Positions 6,236 through 12,051 of a stretch of 12,051 nt of DNA are shown here, piece by piece. The notes beneath the pieces were generated by a model. It was not told where the DNA came from, did no database searches, and saw nothing but the letters and a program-made list of their open reading frames with translations. The stretch lies in the NCBI GenBank assembly GCA_021779795.1, contig JAJXZZ010000044.1, positions 1 to 12,051 on the forward strand, read 5' to 3'. How positions within the stretch are numbered: the stretch's first letter is position 1; the number at the start of each line of letters is the position of its first letter. A program made the position numbers and the translations under genes. This DNA is from Acidobacteriota bacterium. Its GTDB lineage: Bacteria > Acidobacteriota > Vicinamibacteria > Vicinamibacterales > Fen-181.

Positions 6236-7611
6236 GCGGCTCGCTTGCATCGCAGCTCGCGGCGCTGCCGCCGGAGGAGCGCCAGCGAATCGGGGCGAGC
6301 CTGTCTGAGCCCGAGCGGCAGGCGTTGGCCTACCTGTGGGAATTCTGGGCGCGCCCCGAGCAGCTCCCGCCGTCGGGCGACTGGACGACGTGGTTGATCC
6401 TCGCGGGCCGCGGCTTCGGCAAGAGCCGCACGGGTGCCGAGTGGGTGCGGGCTGAGGTGGAGTCCGGCCGGCGTGGCCGCCTGGCGCTGGTCGCGCGCAC
6501 CGCGTCTGACGTTCGCGACGTACTTGTCGAGGGCGAGGCCGGCGTGCTCGCGATCTCGCCACCGTGGAATCGCCCGCTGTACGAACCGAGCAAACGCCGG
6601 CTGACCTGGCCCAACGGCGCGACCGCGACCACGTACAGCGCCGATGAGCCCGACTTGTTGCGCGGCCCGGCGCATGACGGCGCGCTGTGCGATGAAATCG
6701 CGTCGTGGCGTTTCGCTGAGGCCGCTTGGGCAAACCTCATGTTCGGGTTGCGGCTCGGTCCCGATCCGCGCGTCGTGGCCGCCACGACGCCGAGGCCGAC
6801 CGCGTTTCTCAAGCGGCTAATCGCCGATCCGCACACGCACGTTACGCGTGGCCGCACGCTCGATAACGCGGGCAACCTCGCGCCGACGTTCCTACAGGAA
6901 GTCGTGGGCCGCTACCAAGGCACGCGGCTAGGGCGGCAGGAACTTGACGGCAGGCTGCTCGAAGACGCTCAGGGCGCCTTGTGGAAGCGTGAGGTCATCG
7001 AGGCCGGCCGCGTCGCGGTCGCGCCCGAGTTGACCCGCGTCGTGGTGGCCCTTGACCCGAGCGGATCGGCTGGTGAGCACTCGGACGCTTGCGGCATCAT
7101 CGTTGCCGGCGTCGCGGCGGACCGGCAGGGGTACGTTCTCGACGATCGCACCGCCGTTCTGAGCCCGGCAGCATGGGGCGCACTCGCGGTGCAGCTCTAC
7201 CAAACCTATCAGGCGGACAGGATCGTTGCCGAAGGGAACTTCGGCGGGGATATGGTCGAGACGGTGTTGCGTAGCGTGCGCGACGCCAGCGACCGCCCGA
7301 TCGGCGCGAGCGTGCCGTTTACGAAACTCACGGCGTCCCGTGGCAAGGCCGCCCGCGCCGAGCCCGTCTCGGCGCTGTATGAGCAGGGCAGGGTGCACCA
7401 CGTCGGGGCGTTCCCCGAGCTCGAGGACGAGCTCTGCTCATGGGAACCGAACTCGGGGCAACGTTCGCCGAACCGCTTGGACGCGCTCGTCTGGGCGCTC
7501 ACGGAGTTGATGCTCGAGAACGGCGCGGCAATCGGCGAGGGCTGGTATGCGTACGTCAGGCACGAACTCGGGCTACCTGATCCTGAGCCGGCGGAAGGGA
7601 CGGCGACATGA
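6232..7611 (+). CDS. Phage terminase large subunit (ATPase-nuclease, COG5323-like)
   Basis: A 459-residue DNA-packaging motor of normal family length. The ATPase half has Walker A GRGFGKS (59-65) followed by RTGAEWVR, Walker B with Asp154-Glu155 (GALCDE) and the coupling motif ATTP (184-187). The nuclease half has an RNase H-like fold with candidate metal ligands Asp275 (VALDPS), Glu334 (AEGNFGGDMV) and Asp417 (SPNRLDALVWA). The LAGRGFGKSRTGAEW and EGNFGGD motifs match the terminase group that includes the gene transfer agent TerL. It translocates DNA into a procapsid and cuts it. The gene is coupled to the DUF5681 gene before it (GTGA) and to ruvC after it (ATGA). No portal or capsid gene follows, which is unusual, since TerL normally precedes portal. 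Confidence 0.95.
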   Translation: MSGSLASQLAALPPEERQRIGASLSEPERQALAYLWEFWARPEQLPPSGDWTTWLILAGRGFGKSRTGAEWVRAEVESGRRGRLALVARTASDVRDVLVEGEAGVLAISPPWNRPLYEPSKRRLTWPNGATATTYSADEPDLLRGPAHDGALCDEIASWRFAEAAWANLMFGLRLGPDPRVVAATTPRPTAFLKRLIADPHTHVTRGRTLDNAGNLAPTFLQEVVGRYQGTRLGRQELDGRLLEDAQGALWKREVIEAGRVAVAPELTRVVVALDPSGSAGEHSDACGIIVAGVAADRQGYVLDDRTAVLSPAAWGALAVQLYQTYQADRIVAEGNFGGDMVETVLRSVRDASDRPIGASVPFTKLTASRGKAARAEPVSALYEQGRVHHVGAFPELEDELCSWEPNSGQRSPNRLDALVWALTELMLENGAAIGEGWYAYVRHELGLPDPEPAEGTAT

Positions 7612-8135
7612 CGCTACTCGGACTTGACCCCGGCTCGGCGTGTGGGTGGGCCGTCCACGACGGCGAGCGGATCGTCGCGTCGGGAGTCTGGAACCTTGCG
7701 CCGCGGCGGGGCGATTCGCCCGGCGTGCGCTACCTGAAGCTCAGGCGTCGGCTCGGTGACGTGCTCGACAAGTACCCGGAGCTCGCGCTGGTCGCTGTGG
7801 AGCAGGCGCACCACCGCGGCGGCGCCGCGACCGAGTACGCCGTCGGAATCGTGACGCATGTTCAGAGCTGGTGTGCCGAAGTCGGGCTTGAGCACGTTGG
7901 GGTGCACAGCTCGCACGCGAAGCGCATCGCGACCGGCCGCGGCAACGCGAGCAAGCAGGAGATGGTCGCGGCAGCACTCGCACGGTGGCCCGGCTGGGTG
8001 CCGGAGAGCGATGACGAGGCTGACGCTCGTTTCATCGCCGAAGCGGCGGCGGCGGAACTTGGGTTTTCAGCGAGCAAATCGTGCGCGCGACCGGAACACG
8101 CTCCCGGCTGCGCGCTGGGCGTGGGGCGGGAGTGA
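7608..8135 (+). CDS. RuvC-like Holliday junction resolvase
   Basis: A 175-residue nuclease with the RuvC arrangement. Asp7 lies on the first strand (LLGLDPGSACGWAV), Glu65 on a later strand (LVAVEQAHHRGG), then a basic HSSHAKRIATGRGNASKQEMV helix and an acidic SDDEADA motif with Asp136 and Asp139. These correspond to the four-acid active site of RuvC. Length matches cellular and phage RuvC (about 155-190). Phage versions resolve branched replication products before packaging. The ATG overlaps the TerL stop, directly tying it to packaging; GGAAGGGA is just upstream. The last 20 residues, with two cysteines, extend past the usual domain. All catalytic acids appear present. Confidence 0.88.
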   Translation: MTLLGLDPGSACGWAVHDGERIVASGVWNLAPRRGDSPGVRYLKLRRRLGDVLDKYPELALVAVEQAHHRGGAATEYAVGIVTHVQSWCAEVGLEHVGVHSSHAKRIATGRGNASKQEMVAAALARWPGWVPESDDEADARFIAEAAAAELGFSASKSCARPEHAPGCALGVGRE

Positions 8136-8157
8136 GCGCCCGTCCCCGCGTCGCTGC

Positions 8158-8178
8158 AAGGGCGTCGGCGTGGCCCTT
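8158..8178 (+). terminator. Terminator-like hairpin after the ruvC-like gene
   Basis: AAGGGC (8158-8163) pairs with GCCCTT (8173-8178) around a nine-base loop, followed by TCTTCCC. The stem is short and the pyrimidine tail is not pure T, so it is a weak candidate. Confidence 0.4.
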
Positions 8179-8229
8179 TCTTCCCACGCCGGCGTCCGGC
8201 CGCCCGCACTCGGCAGGCGGTCGTTTCAC

Positions 8230-8262
8230 CCCCGTCGGTGGCCCCTTCCTCCACCGGCGGGG
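8230..8262 (+). terminator. Strong hairpin, probable terminator of the packaging operon
   Basis: A 12-bp stem with one G-U pair joins 8230-8241 and 8251-8262 around the loop CCCCTTCCT, and is followed by CTCTTCTC. It lies between the packaging operon and the cargo genes. The stem is much stronger than the neighbouring one. The missing T-run means Rho or structure-only termination is possible. Confidence 0.5.
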
Positions 8263-8333
8263 CTCTTCTCGTTCGGTCGTCGCCGGCGTTGCCCTTCTGG
8301 GGTTGTCCGGGAAGCGGCGTGCTTGGAGGGTGG

Positions 8334-8386
8334 TATTCTCAATGAGCGATGGCCCCAACAGCACAGGTTTGGAAGCGCGCCTTTGA
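8334..8386 (+). promoter_or_regulatory. Possible extended -10 promoter and short leader ORF for the membrane protein gene
   Basis: TGGTATTCT (8331-8339) reads as an extended -10 with no good -35. Its start site would be near 8346, close to the ATG at 8349. An alternative is a 14-codon reading frame from the ATG at 8342 to 8386, preceded by GGAGGG (8325-8330), overlapping the larger gene in another frame. Both readings are tentative. Confidence 0.3.
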
Positions 8387-8945
8387 GAACTGGATGCCCG
8401 TCGGGCGGCGGGCCGTGCCGGGCAGCATCATCGCGGTGCTGGGCTTCGCGGTCCGAATGGTGTTGTCGCCTGGCGGGCCGATGAGCGGGGAGATCATCAA
8501 GGGTCTGATCGCGGCACTTGGTGCCCTGTTCCTTTACGGCGTCGGCACACTCCTTTGGCACCTATGGCTCGCCCCGTTCTCCCTTCTTAACGAGCGGCTG
8601 GCAGCCGTAGCAGACTCACAGGAGGAGGTCAAAGGGCTGCAGCACACACTCGGGCGTACCGCAAAGAAGATTCTCTTCTATGCGGCGATCCGGGGAGAGG
8701 AAATCGAGGCTACAGAGGCTGCTGTGAAACTTAGCCAGACCATAACATTTGCAACAGCAGCGCAAAGTGCCTATCCGGCCTGTCGTGCGGCGGTTCAGGA
8801 ATTGCTCGACCAACACCTCATCGAACGGACCGCGGTGGACGGCAAGTTGAATGTCTCTAACTCTGGGCACCAGACAGTTGATCGCTTGGAGGCAGCGGAT
8901 CGTTACGTCTGGTCCGGTGGTTCCGCGGAGCAGTTGGCCCATTAA
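8349..8945 (+). CDS. Membrane-anchored hypothetical protein (two membrane helices, possible winged-helix tail)
   Basis: A 198-residue protein not assigned to a family. Residues about 23-41 (VPGSIIAVLGFAVRMVL) and 49-74 (IIKGLIAALGALFLYGVGTLL) are predicted membrane helices. A linker with an amphipathic helix follows, then a cytosolic C-terminal part. That part (about 105-185) contains AVQELLDQHLIER and VDGKLNVSNSGHQTVDRL, spaced like the last helix and wing of a winged-helix domain. Base composition is less GC-rich than the packaging operon, suggesting separate acquisition. It lies between the packaging operon and the OLD nuclease, where satellites carry cargo. A membrane effector of an anti-phage system is possible but not shown. 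The start at 8349 lacks a well-spaced ribosome binding site and may be leaderless. Confidence 0.65.
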   Translation: MAPTAQVWKRAFENWMPVGRRAVPGSIIAVLGFAVRMVLSPGGPMSGEIIKGLIAALGALFLYGVGTLLWHLWLAPFSLLNERLAAVADSQEEVKGLQHTLGRTAKKILFYAAIRGEEIEATEAAVKLSQTITFATAAQSAYPACRAAVQELLDQHLIERTAVDGKLNVSNSGHQTVDRLEAADRYVWSGGSAEQLAH

Positions 8946-9251
8946 GCGTCGCGCCCGCCGTTGTGTGGCCGCGAGGACGGGCACACCCAGCACTGTGGCC
9001 CCTTTCCGCGCCTGATTGTCCATGCTAGCAGGCTGCTGAAAAAGTCCGGACACTGTTGTTGGCGGCGTTCGCATGGGCTGCAAGTCGTGCCAATGCAATG
9101 GGCGATTCTCGCCAAGTTCGGCGCGGGCTTGGATTTCAGGGGTTCTTCAGCACCCTGCTAGGGCATCCTGCCGTGTCTTTGCCGACTGAGGGGGCAAGTG
9201 GCGGTCGCCGGACTTGGGGGCACCCAACAGGTGCGGCACAGTGAATCGCCC
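8946..9251. other. Non-coding gap between convergent cargo genes
   Basis: This 306-base gap lies between the stops of the membrane protein gene and the OLD nuclease gene. It holds the MITE-like insertion (9025-9161) and an imperfect hairpin near 8965-8990 (GTGTGGCC paired with GGGCACAC). The last 90 bases show only a weak CACC/GGTG hairpin that might end OLD transcription. I see no RNA gene or supported ORF. Confidence 0.5.
9025..9161. mobile_element. MITE-like element or IS remnant with CTAG target duplication
   Basis: A 129-bp segment (9029-9157) with imperfect terminal inverted repeats. The left end is CAGGCTGCTGAAAAA; the right end read inward is CAGGGTGCTGAAGAA, matching at 13 of 15 positions. 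Both sides carry CTAG (9025-9028 and 9158-9161), consistent with a 4-bp target duplication. Ends of the type GGCTGCTGAAAAA occur in several IS families with YTAR-like targets. There is no transposase, so it is a non-autonomous element or internally deleted IS. Confidence 0.7.
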
Positions 9252-11477
9252 TTACTGCTCCGCCAGCCTCGCGAAGCGCTCGTTGACCGCGGTGAAGACT
9301 AAGCTCGCCCGGCGGAGGACCTCTGCGCTCGGCTTAGTGTCCCCGCTACGCCAAGCATCCACGACGGCAAGGACTAGACGTGCCTTGTCTGGCGGGGTCA
9401 CCTCGCCCCACTTGTTTTCGGCGAAGACCCGCTTAAGGAAGGGGACGTTGGTTTCTCCAGATTTCGGGGCAATCGCAGCGGCGGGCTTCCTCCCGATCGC
9501 CTCGAGGGCTTTCAAGAGGTCGGCGGGATCGGCGATATCCTCAGCCTGTGCCTGTGGGGTGCCGAGGAGATCGCCGAGCAAGAGCACTGCGTCTCTTCCG
9601 TGGACGAGCATGTCGACGAGGTCGTGGGCCTTCTGAAGTCCCATCTTATCGCTGTCGAGGAGCACGGCCATCCGGTTCGGTCCCATCTGCTCCTCCGCAG
9701 AAATGACGCTCGCCAGCGGAAGCAGGCGCGCCGTACCCCCGGCCCAAAGGATCACCGTGTCATCGTGGAGGAAGGTGCCCCCATTCTCGCGGAGGATGTT
9801 CGAAAGCACGTGAAGAAGCCAATAGTCGGTGATGCCCTCGACGATGAGAGTGCGCTTACCCAGGAAAACGGTCTGCGCGAGCTGGTATGAACCGGCGGCC
9901 TGCATCGGAAGGAGCGTATCTCGGTCGCCCTCCGGCTCCGCGGTCGCCGAGATGCGAGTGTACGCACGGCTCTTCTTGTTCTTCTTATCGACGGGATCGA
10001 GGTAGACCGTCCGCACCGCGTCGACGTGGTCCGGGTCCACCATAAATGGGGAGTGTGACGAATAGACGAGCTGGTTCTTTTTCGCAATCTTCTGGAAGAA
10101 CCTCAGGAGTTTGAGCTGCGCCGTCATGTGGAGGTGCAGGCCCGGCTCGTCCAGGAGGATGATTGCCCCGAGGTGCTCCTTCTCGGACTCCACGAGGAAA
10201 GTGAGGTAGAAGGAGAAGAACCACTGGAAGCCACGACTCCGCTCCCCGAAGGGAATCTTCCACGGGTTCAAATTGTCGCGTACCCGTAGTTCCAGGTCCT
10301 CACCATCGGCGGAAATTACAAGTTCGTGGGTGCGTTGGTCCCACCAGTCGAGCCAGTCGCCAGAGAGCTTGAACGAGGCTGATTCCAGTAAGCGATCGCG
10401 CTCCGCCTTCCGTCGCTCGACGAGATCTTGGGCCTCGTTCTGTTGCTTCGGTTGCCCGAGGTTAAGGAGTTCCATTGGGTTGAGCTTGGCCCATTCGAAG
10501 AGGGCAAGCTGCGTCCGAAACAGTGTCCGGTCACCCGGATCTGGCGGCGGTGCGGCCTGCCGCCCGACGAAATCCCGGAGGTTGATGCGCGTCTTCAGCC
10601 GGCCGTAGTCATCAAAATAGATGAAGACTGGGAGGTTAGCCACAAGCCATTGGCTCGCTTCGTCGCGAGAGCGGAGTTCAGCACTCTCCCGCGAGAACGT
10701 CTCGAGCGACTTGCCAGCAGCGGACAGGTCGACGGTTTCGATGTCAGCCTTCTCGAGGGCACGAAGTGCTTTGATGGCGGCGTCAATTGTTGCAGTGGGC
10801 ATCGACGTCGCGAGCGCGGCCGGAGCCCCGACCTTCTCCAGCGCCGCGAGGGACGTGCCCACCGCCTGGAGGCGTGGCTTGACCGCTGCGGCTGCCGCCG
10901 CCGCTGCCCTCGTCGCTGCGACTGCGGAGGCGTCCGGTTTGGTCGCCGTCCCTACGGTTGCGTCTTTGTCGGATTCCCCTGCCGTTGGCACCCCGTCCAC
11001 GGCCGCCGCCGCTGCCTCGGCCTCTGCCGCAGCCGCCAGCCGTTCAGCAATGGCGGTTTGGAGAGAGCGGACAAGCGGTTCTAGGTCCGCATACGTACTG
11101 GTAGGCGGCGGGCCGAAAGCGGGCTCAACGGTTCTTTTCCCGGCGTACGTCGCCCGGATAGTGAACGAGGGCGGAGGAGTCAACTGGACGCCGAATTTCT
11201 CAGCAAAGGCCGCCTTGTCCGAGGATTCGAGAGCAAACTCAAGGCTGACGACCTCAGGGTCCAGCGCCCGCAGGTCGGAGTATCGCTCGGCTGGGAGATC
11301 CCAAAGCAGGTCAAATTTCGTTCCCGAAGCGTTCTTGAACTTCCAAAGTGCCTGCATCAAGGCCGACTTGCCCGATTCATTCTTCCCCATGAGGCAGGTG
11401 ACGTTCGGGTCAAGCTCAACGCGACCGCTTTCGAGGATCGACTTGTAGTTCGTGACGCAAAACGCTTTCAGTCGCAC
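9252..11477 (-). CDS. OLD-family ATP-dependent nuclease (ABC ATPase plus Toprim)
   Basis: A 741-residue protein. The N-terminal ABC-type ATPase has Walker A GKNESGKS (31-38), a signature-like GERSRGFQWF (411-420), Walker B ILLDEP with Asp443-Glu444, and H-loop SSHSP (His475). The C-terminal Toprim domain has Glu547 (LIVEG), Asp608 and Asp610 (LLDSDK) and Glu646-Asp647. This is the architecture of OLD nucleases, including P2 Old and Gabija GajA, which act in phage exclusion. No UvrD-like helicase is adjacent, so it resembles single-gene class 1 OLD. It is longer than usual, partly from an Ala-rich insert at about 141-225. The GTG at 11477 is chosen for a perfect GGAGGTGA six bases upstream. 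It has its own promoter and faces the rest of the element, as cargo usually does. Motifs look intact. Confidence 0.92.
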   Translation of the reverse strand: MRLKAFCVTNYKSILESGRVELDPNVTCLMGKNESGKSALMQALWKFKNASGTKFDLLWDLPAERYSDLRALDPEVVSLEFALESSDKAAFAEKFGVQLTPPPSFTIRATYAGKRTVEPAFGPPPTSTYADLEPLVRSLQTAIAERLAAAAEAEAAAAAVDGVPTAGESDKDATVGTATKPDASAVAATRAAAAAAAAVKPRLQAVGTSLAALEKVGAPAALATSMPTATIDAAIKALRALEKADIETVDLSAAGKSLETFSRESAELRSRDEASQWLVANLPVFIYFDDYGRLKTRINLRDFVGRQAAPPPDPGDRTLFRTQLALFEWAKLNPMELLNLGQPKQQNEAQDLVERRKAERDRLLESASFKLSGDWLDWWDQRTHELVISADGEDLELRVRDNLNPWKIPFGERSRGFQWFFSFYLTFLVESEKEHLGAIILLDEPGLHLHMTAQLKLLRFFQKIAKKNQLVYSSHSPFMVDPDHVDAVRTVYLDPVDKKNKKSRAYTRISATAEPEGDRDTLLPMQAAGSYQLAQTVFLGKRTLIVEGITDYWLLHVLSNILRENGGTFLHDDTVILWAGGTARLLPLASVISAEEQMGPNRMAVLLDSDKMGLQKAHDLVDMLVHGRDAVLLLGDLLGTPQAQAEDIADPADLLKALEAIGRKPAAAIAPKSGETNVPFLKRVFAENKWGEVTPPDKARLVLAVVDAWRSGDTKPSAEVLRRASLVFTAVNERFARLAEQ

Positions 11478-11483
11478 GTCAGT

Positions 11484-11491
11484 TCACCTCC
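11484..11491 (-). promoter_or_regulatory. Ribosome binding site fixing the GTG start of the OLD nuclease
   Basis: GGAGGTGA on the minus strand matches the 16S rRNA tail and lies six bases before the GTG at 11477. Confidence 0.85.
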
Positions 11492-11522
11492 GCCGCGTGT
11501 GGGAGCCCACGGAACCTAAACT

Positions 11523-11806
11523 GTGGACGCTGTTGTACACAGAATCTGAGGATAGGCCAGGTCATCGCTTTGTCAAGCGCGGCCTCCCAGCGGTGAGATT
11601 CGCGGCACTTCTTGTGGTGGCTGCTCCCCCGGCCGTGAACTCCGGCTTCTGGACAGTCTGGCCCGTCGTCTCCTTCAAGAACCGCATGCGACTGGTCTCA
11701 GAAAGTGACACCAGTTCTGACACCAGTTGGCGACGTTTTCAGTAGACGTTGTAGACGCTCTGGCATGGAACTCGTTACAGGTCAATACGTGGTGGACGCT
11801 GTAGAC
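11523..11806. repeat. Dispersed GTGGACGCTGTNGAC motifs, candidate integrase arm sites
   Basis: Three related copies occur: GTGGACGCTGTTGTAC (11523-11538), GTAGACGTTGTAGAC (11742-11756) and GTGGACGCTGTAGAC (11792-11806). The middle copy runs into a further half-motif, GTAGACGCT. The last ends 12 bases before the tRNA-derived core. Integrases with an AP2-like N-terminal domain bind such repeats beside the core. Confidence 0.55.
11549..11576 (-). promoter_or_regulatory. Sigma-70-type promoter for the OLD nuclease
   Basis: On the minus strand TTGACA (11571-11576) is followed after 16 bases by TATCCT (11549-11554), matching TATAAT at 4 of 6 positions. The predicted start near 11542 leaves a leader of about 65 bases. 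That start sits at the edge of a repeated att-arm motif (11523-11538). Confidence 0.65.
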
Positions 11807-11818
11807 AGGCGATTCCAA

Positions 11819-11863
11819 TTCCTAAACCGCGTGTCGGAGGTTCAAGTCCTCTCAGCCCCGCCA
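11819..11863 (+). pseudogene. tRNA 3'-half (anticodon reads CCT, Arg-like): probable right att site
   Basis: The segment folds as the 3' part of a tRNA: loop TT-CCT-AA, anticodon-stem half ACCGC (11826-11830), five-base variable loop, T-stem GGAGG/CCTCT closing the loop TTCAAGT (11841-11847), acceptor strand CAGCCCC, discriminator G and CCA (11861-11863). Upstream bases cannot form the matching acceptor (GGGGCTG), D-arm or 5' anticodon stem. It is therefore the orphan att copy of an insertion into a tRNA gene. If the identity extends through the loop, the target is tRNA-Arg(CCT). Confidence 0.8.
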
Positions 11864-11872
11864 CCCCGCGGG

Positions 11873-12051
11873 TCAGTCGCTGTGGGCGTAGGCCGGCGCG
11901 GCGACACGACCGCCTACCTCTCCGGAGACCACGAGACGGTTTGTGCGCGCCATGCAGTCGGGGCAGACGGCCCGGACCGGCGACAGCTCGTTGTCGGCGA
12001 TCTCGCCCTCGACGTAGAGCCCCGTGCAGGCGTGCAGGCAGCTGTCGCACA
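11873..12051 (-). CDS. C-terminal part of a Cys-rich, zinc-ribbon-like protein (chromosomal flank, cut by window edge)
   Basis: Only the last 58 residues before the TGA at 11873 are visible. They start CDSCLHACTGLY and include VCPDCMARTNRLVV, giving CxxC pairs typical of a structural zinc site, then end in VGGRVAAPAYAHSD. The function is unknown. The stop lies ten bases beyond the tRNA-derived CCA, so the gene is outside the element and probably belongs to the host chromosome, convergent with the tRNA. The frame is open to the edge; other frames here give low-complexity Arg-rich translations. Confidence 0.55.
   Translation of the reverse strand, partial: CDSCLHACTGLYVEGEIADNELSPVRAVCPDCMARTNRLVVSGEVGGRVAAPAYAHSD

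Larger units (their letters stand above)
11492..11818. other. Non-coding att arm between cargo and att core
   Basis: No convincing gene lies here. The segment holds the OLD promoter, three copies of an integrase arm-like motif, and the direct repeat TGACACCAGTT at 11706-11716 and 11718-11728, spaced 12 bases. These fit the att arm of an integrating element. Between about 11580 and 11700 I see nothing specific. Confidence 0.55.

Noticed and set aside
5746..6675. 309-residue leftward frame opposite the small and large terminase genes
   Set aside because: It is antisense to genes with clear motifs, rich in Arg/Ala/Ser, and has no recognisable domain.
8616..9098. Leftward 160-residue frame over the membrane protein gene and MITE
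   Set aside because: It begins inside the MITE and lies antisense to a better-supported gene; it has no ribosome binding site or domain.
9252..11477. A Gabija (GajAB) system
   Set aside because: The ATPase-Toprim architecture fits GajA, but no UvrD-like GajB gene is adjacent; the neighbour is a convergent membrane protein.
11780..11863. A complete functional tRNA gene
   Set aside because: The 3' half is perfect, but upstream bases offer no acceptor, D-arm or 5' anticodon stem partner.
11775..12050. 91-residue leftward reading frame across the att site
   Set aside because: It is Arg-rich and low in complexity, and runs over the tRNA fragment. The neighbouring frame gives a CxxC-containing protein ending at 11873.
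1..12051. CRISPR array or rRNA gene
   Set aside because: I saw no regularly spaced repeats with unique spacers and no rRNA-like stretch. The repeats found are short and clustered at the primase end and att arm.

Overview
The window is GC-rich with densely packed, overlapping bacterial genes. It reads as most of an integrated, phage-related mobile element plus a short piece of flanking chromosome on the right. The host is a high-GC bacterium. A planctomycete (Gemmata-like) would fit, but that is a weak inference from composition and gene style; an actinobacterium cannot be excluded.

Boundaries. The left edge cuts a tyrosine integrase gene that reads leftward (1-322). On the right, 11819-11863 is the 3' part of a tRNA, from anticodon loop to CCA, with no 5' half beside it. 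Its anticodon position reads CCT, suggesting tRNA-Arg. This is the usual orphan att copy left when an element integrates into a tRNA gene. The intact tRNA and left att site should lie outside the window, beyond the end of int. From 11873 on, a partial leftward gene for a Cys-rich protein is probably chromosome.

Layout. (1) 1-1208, leftward: a zinc-finger protein followed by the integrase, behind a good sigma-70-type promoter whose predicted start site almost coincides with the ATG. (2) 1276-3951, rightward: an excisionase/MerR-like HTH protein, a small membrane protein, a 699-residue primase-helicase and a Cys-rich microprotein, all joined by ATGA/GTGA overlaps. The 3' end of the primase gene carries a cluster of GGGACGGA repeats that could be iterons. 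(3) 3952-4151: a non-coding, comparatively AT-rich spacer. (4) 4152-8135, rightward: a second overlapping run of seven genes comprising four small unknown proteins, a DUF5681-type small terminase candidate, a large terminase (TerL) and a RuvC-like resolvase. It ends in two terminator-like hairpins. (5) 8349-11477: cargo of less extreme GC, with a membrane-anchored protein of unknown function and, convergent to it, an OLD-family ATPase/Toprim nuclease with its own promoter. A 129-bp MITE-like insertion lies between them. (6) 11492-11818: a non-coding att arm with repeated 15-16-bp motifs that look like integrase arm-binding sites.

Interpretation. Between int and the right att site the element has integration, excision, replication, DNA packaging and junction resolution, but no recognisable portal, capsid, protease or tail gene. 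Its packaging operon is tightly coupled and its TerL and RuvC motifs look intact, which argues against simple decay. The best hypothesis is a phage satellite that brings its own terminase and takes virion parts from a helper phage, with an OLD nuclease as likely anti-phage cargo. Only the part left of base 1 remains unseen.
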